A stretch of 64,000 bases of DNA, taken from contig JAMZAV010000360.1 in assembly GCA_024449915.1 (NCBI GenBank), positions 310,001-374,000 on the forward strand. Reading direction: 5' to 3'. The position numbers and the translations under genes are program-made. Below the pieces are notes generated by a model, which was not told the DNA's origin, searched no databases, and was given only the letters and a program-made list of their open reading frames with translations. Source of the stretch: Sweltsa coloradensis. Taxonomy: Eukaryota > Arthropoda > Insecta > Plecoptera > Chloroperlidae. Shown here piece after piece: positions 1 through 9,300 of the stretch (positions are counted from its first letter, which is position 1; each line of letters begins with the position of its first letter).

Positions 1-471
1 CGACTAAGCGCGTCGACATGTGCCATATTCATGCCTGGTCTGTGCCGGATTTCACCAATAGAATATTCTTGTACCACCTTATGCCAGCGTACTACTTGAG
101 GGTTTGTCGTTTTAAATTTTCCTATATTGAGCTCTTCTTCATGTATTGGCTCAAGCAATGCTTTTGGAGTATTATGTAGGTGCAGTTGGTAAACTTCTTC
201 GGGTACATATGTATGACTGAATTGTTCTCCCTTCCTATACTCTATTTTGCAAGGGGAATTATTCTCCACGGGAATAATCGTTTTGCCTTCACGAAGTTGG
301 AACATTTTCTCTTGCTTTGATTCTTGATTCGAAAGAACAACGAGATAGTCACTAAGATTTTTCGTGTCTACTTGTACGAATTTCATGCTATTTGGTGGTA
401 GTTTCATATCCTCAGTTACTTTCAACTTTATAGATGCTGGCACCGAAATGTCCAGATCTTTAAATGGACTT
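1..471 (-). repeat. Left arm of an inverted duplication of a Ty3/gypsy relic
   Basis: Read on the minus strand this segment matches 581-1054 of the plus strand, with scattered substitutions and small differences (my rough estimate is 5-8% divergence). The arms are separated by about 110 bp. The left arm includes the same internal deletion junction as the right arm (linker joined to RNase H end), so the deletion predates the duplication. Because the arms differ in sequence, a simple foldback read artefact is less likely, but the segment sits at the window edge and could reflect an assembly join. Confidence 0.8.
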
Positions 472-947
472 CCCGACCAAGCACAACCGGCGGACTTGAT
501 GATAGGCCGTACAGTAACGGAATTACCGCATATTGCCTACATTCGCGTTGATGATAAGTTAATTTTTGGATATCGGAACGAAAGTCCATTTAAAGATCTG
601 GACATTTTGGTGCCAGTATCTGTAAAGTTGATAGTAATGGAGGATATAAAACTACCACCGAATAACATGAATTTCGTACAAGTAGGCACGAAAAATCTTA
701 GTGACGATCTCTTTGTCCTTTCGAATCAAGAATCAAAGCAAGAGAAGTTGTTCCAACTCCGTGAAGGCAAAACGATTATTCCCGTGGAGAATAATTCCCC
801 TTACAAAATAGAGTATAGGAAGGGAGAACAATTCGGTCATGCATATGTACCCGAACAAGTTTACCAACTGCACGTACAAAATACTCTAAAAGCATCGCTT
901 GAGCCAATACATGAAGAAGAGCTCAATATAGGAAAATTTAAAAAACG
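472..947 (+). pseudogene. Ty3/gypsy pol fragment: protease-to-RT linker
   Basis: The plus strand encodes a peptide with a motif like IGR-x4-ELPHI followed by VDDKLIFGY. This resembles the stretch that follows the aspartic protease and precedes reverse transcriptase in some metazoan Ty3/gypsy polyproteins. No protease DTG/DSG motif and no RT YxDD motif is present. The open frame can be extended upstream into the left inverted arm, but there it is antisense and meaningless, so I do not trust the ATG at 364. The fragment runs directly into RNase H-derived sequence without RT, showing a large internal deletion. Assignment rests on motif recall, not a search. Confidence 0.55.
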
Positions 948-1754
948 ACAAACCCTCAAGTAGTACGCTGGCATAAGGTGCTACAAGAATATTCTATTGG
1001 TGAAATCCAGCACAGACCAGGCATGAATATGGCACACGTCGACGCGCTTAGTCGAGCCCCAGTAGATAAGGCAGGTCAAGGAGTCGAAGCAGATTTCGAA
1101 AACAGACTTGATATGTTCAACTGTCTTTCCATCGAGGACAGAGTATCTTTGATACAAAGATCTGATGACGATACCCAAGAGATAATAAAAATCCTCGAAA
1201 AGGATTGCTACGAGCAATCACAAGAAGAGAAAAATAAAGCAGCAGGGTACGAGATAAGGAATAAAAGATTGTACCGCGTAGTTGAATCGAATGAAGAATG
1301 GCAAGAGACGGCGATAAAGAAAATCGAAGAAAGTCAGAAGAAAATGGATACATATTATGATAAGCATCATCACGACTGTAAGAAATTTATTATTGGTGAG
1401 CTAGTAGTGATGAAAAGAGGTCCTATCCCTACTGGTAATCCCATCAAATCTCAGGCAAAATTCCGTGGTCCTTTAGTTATAACTAAATGCCTACCTTCCG
1501 ACACCTATCGAGTAGAACAATTAAATCCCACTAAACCCCACTATTATTCCACCACTGCGCATGTCTCTCAGTTAAAAGGTTGGCGGAATACGGAGGAAGC
1601 GGATGATGATGACCAAGAGGCCGAGTCCGATGATGACGTGGCAGCCGGTGATCCAGTGTCTACCAACGAAGGTGGAGGAGAGTCTGACGAGGGAGATTCA
1701 AGACGGGAATCCAGGGAGAGGAGACGACCAACCCGCTATGATGATTTTGTTTAA
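948..1754 (+). pseudogene. Ty3/gypsy pol fragment: RNase H end joined to integrase C-terminus
   Basis: The frame begins with NPQVVRWHKVLQEYS and HRPGMNMAHVDALSR, the classic end of the Ty3/gypsy RNase H domain (hydrophobic-RW...HRPG-x-N-x-DALSR). About 60 residues later comes a YEIRNKRLYR-type strand that normally precedes the integrase HHCC finger, and then immediately an integrase C-terminal segment (YDKHH...GELVVMKR...AKFRGPLVITK...YRVEQL). The HHCC zinc finger and the DDE core are absent. The last 50 residues are acidic and Asp/Glu/Ser-rich, ending in a basic RRESRERRRP patch. It is a non-autonomous deletion derivative with an intact-looking tail frame. Confidence 0.75.
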
Positions 1755-2140
1755 TTCTTTACTATGTTGTATATATAAACACTCAAAGTTAAAAGTAAAT
1801 CTTGGCCTGTAAGTTGAGGCCAACTTACATTTTCAGGACGGCCGTGTGTAAGGAAATGAACTTTGAATTTACTGCCTAGCCTAAAGAAGGCGGTAATATT
1901 AGTATTGTTGGGATTAGAAGAAAGACAGAGGAAGATGGTGGCTTGTTTTAGGATGTGAAATGATTGTAAATGTTTAATCTAAATGGACTTTAATAAATAG
2001 AAAGTGATGTTAAAAGGTGAAATTGTTATTTGTATTTGATTCTCCGTGACGGAATACAGATATCTAATAGTAAGTTTAATAGTCTAATTGCTATTGAATT
2101 TCAATCCAGCCAAAATGAATTTTCAGGATTAACATGGAGT
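1755..2140 (+). other. Possible 3' untranslated region and LTR remnant of the gypsy relic
   Basis: After the stop there is a purine-rich tract (AAAGAAGGCGG near 1883), then a stretch that could be read as TGTTGGG (1906) to TTAACA (about 2135), with an AATAAA-like signal inside. This has the size and TG...CA ends of a small LTR, but no second copy is present in the window to prove it. Confidence 0.25.
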
Positions 2141-4587
2141 TTCAATGGCGGCGGAGCGACTGATCAGATTTAACGAACGCGGCCCAATAGCCGAACGTCA
2201 GCTGTTTTGGTATAATTTAGGCATTCTGCAAGTAAAAACATGTTTCTGTTGTGTTAATATTGTAGCCACAACAATAATACACTCAATAATGGTAATGTCT
2301 CCCTTCCCTTTGACATTTTAATAGGTTTTACACTCGTTTCCATAGATCGTGGTTTTTCAGAAAGTTGTTTATCTGTCAAAAGTTGAAAAGTGACGAAATA
2401 AATGACGATGTTATTATCTCGTCTTCTATTCGCGTTTAAAAGCAAAGTGGCTGACATCTGGTGGTCAAGTGGAGAACTGCTCCAAGGCAGATACCGGGCG
2501 GCTGCATGGCGGGGCGGCATTCAATGTTAAACCAATGCAATATTGTAGCGTCACGGTCAACTCAAGAAAGAATTTACTCGATCATGTTTATTATTTAGCA
2601 AGCAAGAAAGGTCATAAAATTAGTAATACACATTTTTGTAATGCGTAAAGAAACAAAAAGTCTAATGTGTATATTATTCCGTGCAATACTGTGGGTTAGA
2701 TGGGAGTTCTATCGTCGGTTCCTTGAGACACATTTTTCACAACTTTCATCAGTTTCATGGATACCACCAACCGATAAACAATAAACCATAATGGTAATTA
2801 ATTTGTTTCAATGATGTGCTGTAGGCGGTATAGGGCCAAATCGTGCTAAGAGCTATGTACCGTCTTTGGGTTCAACATTCTAACCCCAAAGATACTGTAA
2901 ACCATAGTATATATTATGCAAGTCTCATTAATGGTGTAATTGATAATTGGTATAGATATAATATGGAATTTTTGTAATTATTATTTATTATTAATAATAT
3001 ATGTCCATAAATAATTATAGTTTTTAAATTTGTGCAGCGCATTGAATGTAAACTATCCTACCTTGATTTTTTATTCTTTTATGCCAAGAGATTTGTACCA
3101 ACTGCTGCCGTGAACAACAAATAATTATGCATAGACTTAATTATTTATGGGTTCATATTATTCATAATCTCAACCAAAACAACAACAAAACAATTCTAGG
3201 ACTTAACTAGGCGTAATATAATTAGTTAACTATGCGTATTAATAATAGTAGGCCTATATATAAAGTTTAGTGAAGGCCGGTGCCATCTATATATAAATTT
3301 TAACTTTAAATTTTTAGCCGCATTGGGGGGGGGGGGGGGGGGGGGGGGCTTTTTAAATGTGAGACAATGTTTTTTAAGAAGTTTCAATGGCGAGACGAAA
3401 CACAAATTTAATAACAAATCGAGTTTGATAATTTATTCGCGAGGAACCCGCAAAAAATTACTTCGGGGGGGGGGGGGGGAGGGGGAGAATAAATAATCTG
3501 TGATATAATATTATATTACATATCATATAGGCCTAAGTAAAGGCCAATAATCATAAGAAATTCGCGGTATTGCCATCAAGTTAAAATTACTGAAAATACA
3601 CGTCTCCAAATTACGAGATAAAATTCCTTATTTTGCTAGTTATTTTGCAGCTGAGGGTACAAAATATAGTGATTGTCCTACCCCATGTACCAAGTACTGG
3701 AAAGTAGAAATACTTCCAGAAAATGAGCTTTCAATGAAATATTATGTTTTTTAAACATGAACGTGTTTTATCTGCCTTCGGACGGCCAAATTTGGGATAC
3801 GACCGTGCTGCTACCTGGTTAGGTTTTAAACGCGAATCCGGCGGATATCAATTTGGAAGACTATCTGTTCAGGAACAAGTGATTAACAATTTGACATAAA
3901 CCAAACTTTAGTAGAACATTTCAACAAATCGCTATCTGGTCACAAAGGCGGGAGGCGGGAGGGTGTTCGGCTGATCCGACGTTTTAGGGGCATTCGGTCA
4001 TTGGGTATCTGACCCTAGCGTAAGCAACACAATATAAAATAAGAAGATAGGGCCTACATAAATAAAAAAATTGTTTAAACAGTTGTAAAACATTTAAAAT
4101 ATATATCCAGTTACTCTTAGTTCATTCTTACGTGTATACCTAGGCATGTCACAACAAGCATAGCAAAGGAGCAAAGGTGTAAAAAGATAGTAAAAGTTAT
4201 AAAATTTCTACCAGCTGCCAGCAAGTAGGCCCACAACAAGCAAACAAGTAGCCTATGCAATGCTATATCACTGTAGTTCAGTAGGCCTAAGTCCTTTCTT
4301 TTTTAAAATCTGAAATTGAATAAAATGCGTTACGATCAGTATCAGATCTAGTGAATTTTTGTAATTTGCTTTCCAAAGTCTCAGCTCTCTTCAGTCTACA
4401 TAGATGGCATGTAGGGGCAGCCCTGGTTCAGTATTCCGAATGTTAAGGCAAATAGTGGCAGGCGCTCGAGGTGTCTGACCAAGATCTTACCTGGCACTAG
4501 TATCCGAGCCTATCTACAACTTGCGCTTTGAGGAGTGGTCTGCATCTAGTAAGCTCCTTGGAATGTTAAAGTGGTCCGAGTGACTGA
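2141..4587. other. AT-rich DNA with no recognisable gene
   Basis: No coding region or paired terminal repeats were recognised. Long G runs occur at about 3327-3349 and 3466-3480. Around 4440-4700 a degenerate duplication centred on ATCCGAGCCTA occurs twice, but it is too diverged to classify. Confidence 0.4.
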
Positions 4588-4935
4588 ATGGGCTGCATAG
4601 TGGGGCCTAAGCTATTCCAAGAGGGTGATGCTGATCAACGGGTGATTGAGGTGTCAGTACAAGAGAATCCTGGACTAGGATCCGAGCCTAGTTGGTCAAA
4701 GTCTGACAGAGATCTGTGCTACGCATTTCCCTGGAGGGCAGCACTTGGAATGATTGGGAATGGAAACTGGGTTAGGTTACTCAGTACCTACGGGCCCAAG
4801 TCTCTAGGCCCTATTCCCAAGTTGTATTTATCAATGCTAGAACTATGCCTAGGCTTATACCTAGCCTACCGGCTGTTTATCGGGGACAGGGCCTTTAGAA
4901 GTAGCCCTAGCCCTGTGCAGACCTCTAATAGCTAG
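4588..4935 (+). CDS. Open reading frame of unknown significance (115 codons)
   Basis: A 115-codon frame starts with ATG and contains a hydrophobic stretch near residues 78-98 (Leu/Tyr/Ala-rich). I recognise no family. Upstream sequence carries a degenerate copy of part of the frame (the ATCCGAGCCTA duplication), and the frame lies in repeat-rich DNA without visible splice context. It may be chance. Confidence 0.12.
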   Translation: MGCIVGPKLFQEGDADQRVIEVSVQENPGLGSEPSWSKSDRDLCYAFPWRAALGMIGNGNWVRLLSTYGPKSLGPIPKLYLSMLELCLGLYLAYRLFIGDRAFRSSPSPVQTSNS

Positions 4936-4968
4936 TACCGGAATCCCAAAGGTAGGCCTATCGGAGTT

Positions 4969-5194
4969 GGTACTGGTTCGGTTGAGAGTGGCCAACTTTT
5001 CACCAGCACTTCCACCGAGCCGTACACTCACTTTAAGTAACCAGGTTACAAAACCTTTAACGTCGCTATTTTAAACAAAAAAACCTTCAAAACCTTTAAC
5101 GTCGCTATTTTAAACAAAAACCTTCAAAACCTTAACACACACAACACAGTTTACAAGTGTTTAAAAGTTGGCCACTCTCAACCGAACCAGTTCC
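4969..5194. mobile_element. Small MITE with long terminal inverted repeats
   Basis: A 29-bp perfect inverted repeat (4972-5000 and 5163-5191; motif GAGAGTGGCCAACTTTT) bounds about 226 bp. Extending outward, the ends read GGTACTGG and GGAACTGG in mirrored orientation. Both sides are flanked by CGGAGTT (4962-4968 and 5195-5201), a plausible 7-8 bp target duplication. Inside, a unit CCTTCAAAACCTTTAACGTC is tandemly repeated about twice. Related internal units occur at 40.3-40.45 kb. Superfamily is not determined. Confidence 0.75.
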
Positions 5195-5201
5195 CGGAGT
5201 T

Positions 5202-6246
5202 TCACGTTACCCAATGCCGGGAAGAGCTAGGGCCTAGGCATAGGACCTAGGCTTTTGTCTATGTAATATCCTTTTAAAAGGGGCATTCAAGGCCTAGGCC
5301 TAGCCTAAGCCGGATTGTGTGACTTTATGGTGGCCATCTTTCGACGTTTTCACACTTTTAGCCTAGCCTAGGCCTAGCTAGCCCTAGGGCCTAGGCCTAG
5401 CCTAGGCCCTACCCTAGATAAGACCGCCCTAACATAACCTAGACAAACAAAAAACCTTAAAAGCTTAATTTACAATACAACGGTCCTGCCTACACTTATA
5501 CTTACATCATATCCTTACTCTTTATCTTTGAACACGACAAAAAGTGTGACTCCTTGATTAGGTATTCAACGAAATATGGAATAGGCCTAGTATTTAGGAA
5601 TAAAGACCAAACAACGTGCGTTTGCCGTTTACCAAGGCAACGACCCCATTGAATTTCTATGTTGGTTCAACCAGAACCAGTGGTTCAACTAGTGAAACGA
5701 CGCGTACGGATAAGTAGACTTCAACGCCAGAGACCCAGGGTTTCAAAGAAAATGTAAAAATTGATGTTTTGGGTGGTCAAGTAGTCTTTAAAACATGTAA
5801 TATGATAAAAACCTATTTTTTAAATAAAATTGATAAATTTTCGATTCCCTATTTGCAATGTTGTAGAGGTTGATTGTACGAGCTTGGGCGTTTTCGTGCA
5901 CAACCCGCTTGGCACTCTATCTGCGCACGCACGCAGCGCCATTTATAAATTACTACCTCTGGCCGATAATTTGAAAGTCGGAGGAGAAACACGTCTGAAA
6001 AGTTTGCTGAATGAAAGAAGGCCTTTAAAATAACAGAAACAAAATGTGAATTTTTTTGGGCGGGACATAACCTCACTTTTGGAAATTAAATTTAGATTTT
6101 TGGACAGAAGTGTAATATACAAATCAAGTTCAAAATTAAATTTTGAGAATCGGTTTTCTGGACATAGTTTCTAAACACCTTTAGCTATAACTTGACTAAA
6201 GCTAAAATAGTTTTTCTGAAAATAACAGTTGGTGTACGAATTTTTT
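5202..6246. other. Gene-free stretch with CCTAGG/TAGGCC clusters
   Basis: Dense runs of TAGGCC-type hexamers occur at about 5220-5420. The rest is AT-rich. A short open frame near 5830-6033 has no recognisable motif. Confidence 0.4.
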
Positions 6247-6286
6247 TGTCAAACGGTACAAATACGAGTTCTGTACCGTTTGACAA
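6246..6286. repeat. Perfect hairpin just upstream of the satellite array
   Basis: GTCAAACGGTACA at 6248-6260 is followed after 11 bases by its exact reverse complement at 6272-6284; two more bases pair on each side. No T-run or known regulatory context makes this a terminator. It may be a remnant of a foldback element. Confidence 0.6.
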
Positions 6287-6329
6287 GATCATGCAGAGAT
6301 ACCTTCAAAAACATGAAAATTCTTCATGA

Positions 6330-9300
6330 AGCTGGAGAAGCTCCTCCAGGTAGTGTAAGGCCTTAAGAAGCTCCTTCAGTGTAAGTAAGGCCTAGTGACG
6401 CTCCTCCAGGTAGTGTAAGGCCAAGATAAGCTTCTCAAGGTAGTGTAAGGCCAAAAGAAGCTCCTCCAGTGTAAGTAAGACCTAGAGAAGCTCCTCCAGT
6501 GTAAGTAGGCCTAGAGAAGCTCCTCCAGGTAGTGTTTGTCCTAGAGATGCTTTTTCAGTGTAAGTATGGCCTAGAGAAGCTCCTTAAGGTGGTGTTTGTC
6601 CTAGAAAAGCTTCTCCAGTGTAAGTGAGGCCATTAAAAGCTTCCCGTGTGTTTGACCTAGAGAGCTTCTCCTGTATTCAGGTTAAGAACTTCTTCATGTA
6701 AGTAACCTAGAGCTCCTTCGAAAGTGTTTGTCTTAAATGATTCTCCGGAAGTAGCCTAGAGAGCTCCGCCAGAAGTGTTTGTCTTAAGAGCTTCTCCATG
6801 TATTGAGGCCTAAGAACTCCTCGAAGTGTTTGTCCAGGAAGCTTCTCCAGTTGAAGTAGGCCTAGAGAACTCCTCCAGGAAGTGTTTGTCCTAAGCTTCC
6901 TCGTGTAAGTAGGCTGAGAACTTCTCCAGTATGTTTGACAAAAAGCTGCCAGTGTAAGGAGGCTAGAAAGCTCCTCCGGAAGTGTTTGTCCTAAAAGCTC
7001 TCCATGTAGTGTGGCCTAAAAGCTCCTCCAGGAAGTGTTTGTACAGAGATGCTTCTCCAGTGTAAGTGAGCCTTGAGAAACTCCTCCAGGTAGTGTTGTC
7101 CTAGAACTTTTCCAGTGTCTGATCTGAGATGCTTCTCCATGTAAGCAGGCTAGAGAGCTCCTCCAGATGTTGTTCTAGAGATGCTTCTTCAGTGTAAGTG
7201 AGCCCTAGAGAAGCTCCTCCAGGAAGTGTTTGTCCTAAAGGAGCTTCTCCAGTGTATGTGAGGCCTAGAGAACTCCCCAGAAGTGTTGTCCTAAGAAGCT
7301 TCTCCATGTAGTCAGCCTAAAAAACTCCTCCAGGAAGTGTTTGTCCTAAAGTGCTCTCCTGTAGTGAGTCTGAAGCTTCTCCAGGGTTTAAAACCCAGGT
7401 GGGGGGGGGGAAGGTTTCATTTTTTGGGTTTGCCTAAAACTCTCGGTATGGGCTAGGAACTCCCCAGAGGTTTCCTAGAAAGTTCTCCAGTGTAAGGGCC
7501 TAGAGAGCTCCTCCGAAGTGTTTTTTCCTAAGATGCTTCTCCATGTAAGTGAGGGCCAGAGAAGCTCCTCAGAGTGTTTTCTGGTGCTTCTCCATGTAAG
7601 TGACCTAGAGCTCCTCAGTAGTTTGTCCAAGATTCTCAGTGTAGTGGGCCAGGAAGCTCCTCAGAGTGTTGTCCAAGAATCTTCCATTATGAGCCTGAAA
7701 GCTCCCTTTTTCCAGGAAGTTTTTGTCCTAAGAGCTTCTCCATAAGTAGCCTAGAAAGCTCCCAGGAAGTGTTTTCAAGATGCTTCCCAGTGTTGAGCCT
7801 GAACCTCAGGAAGTGTTGCCTAGAGAGTCTCAATGGCAAGGTTTAAGTTTGGAGAGAGCTTTCCATGAATAGCCTAGAAAGCTCTCAAGAAGTTTTTCTA
7901 GGATGCTCTCCAGTGTAACCTGAGGCCTAGAGGAAGCTTCTCCAGGATGTTTGTCCTAGAGATTTTTCCGTAAGTGGCCTAGAGACTCCTCAGAGTGTTT
8001 GTTAGAGAATTCCAGTGTAATGAGCCTAGAGAAGCCCTCCGAGTGTTTTCCTAGAGATGCTTCTCCAGTGTAATGACCAGAGGCCCTCAGTAGTGTTTGT
8101 CTAGAGACCCTTTCCAAAATTAGTTTTGTCCAGAGATGTTCTCCGTAAATGTGGCTAGAGAACTCCTCAGTAGTGTTTGTCTAGAGAGCTTTTCAGTGTT
8201 TGGCCTGAGAGCCCCAGTAGTGTTTGTCCTAGAGAGCTCTCAGTTAAGTGAGGCCCGGAACTCCTCCGGTAGTGTTTGTCCTAGAGGGCTTCTCAGTGTA
8301 AGTGGCCTAAGAAGCTCCTCAGGTAGTGTTTTCCTAGAGAGCTTAGTGTATGGGCCGAGAAGCCCTCCATTGTTGTCTAAGATCTTTCCCGTGTATTGGC
8401 CCAGAAGTCCTCCAGGTAGTGTTTTCTAAGAAGCCTTTAGTTAATGAGGCCCGAGAACCCTCCGGTGTTTTGTCCTAGAGAGCTTCTCCAGTGTAGTGGG
8501 CCTAGAAGCTCCTCCGGGTGTTTTCTAAGAAGCTTCTCCAGTGAGTGGGCCTAAAAGCCCTCCGAGTGTTTGCTAAGACTTCTCAGTGTAGTGAGCCAAG
8601 AAATTCTCCAGGAGGTTGTCTAAGGCTTTTAGTGTAATGGGCTAAGTAGCCCTCAGGTTCTTCCTAGAGCTTCTCCAGTGTAGTGGGCCTTGAGAAGCTC
8701 TCCAGGTAGTGTTTGTCCTAAAAAGCTTCTCAGTGTAAGTGAGGCCTTAGAAGTTTTCCAGAGAAGCTCCTCCAGGTAGTGTTTGTCCTAGAGAGCTTCT
8801 CCAACGTAAGTCAGGCCTAGAGAAGCTTCCTTAAGGATAGTGGGGGTTTTTCCTAGAGATGCTTCTCCAGTGTAAGTGAGGCCTTCAGAAGCTTCTCCAG
8901 GTAGTGTTTGACCTAGAGTCTCATGTTTCTAAAGTGTAAATGGCCTAGAGAAGCTCCTCCAGGAAGTGTTTGTCCTAGAGAAGCTTCTCCAGTGTAAGTG
9001 AGGCCTAGAGAAGCTCCTCCAGGAAGTGTTTGTCCTAGAGATGCTTCTTCAGTGTAAGTGAGGCCTAGAGAAGCTCCTCCAGGTAGTGTTTGTCCTAGAG
9101 AAGCTTCTCCAGTGTAAGTGTGGCCTAGAGAAGCTCCTCCAGGTAGTCTTTGTCCTAGAGAAGCTTCTCCAGTGTAAGTGTGCCATTGGTAGTGTTTGTT
9201 TTTAAGGAAGTGGGGAATTATATTTTGTCCTAGTAGACTTTCTCCAGTGTATTAGGCCTAAAGAAGCTCCTTCAGGATGTTTGTCCTAGAGATGCTTCTC

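Noticed and set aside
364..471. N-terminal extension of the gypsy linker frame (from ATG 364)
   Set aside because: This part is antisense sequence of the left inverted arm.
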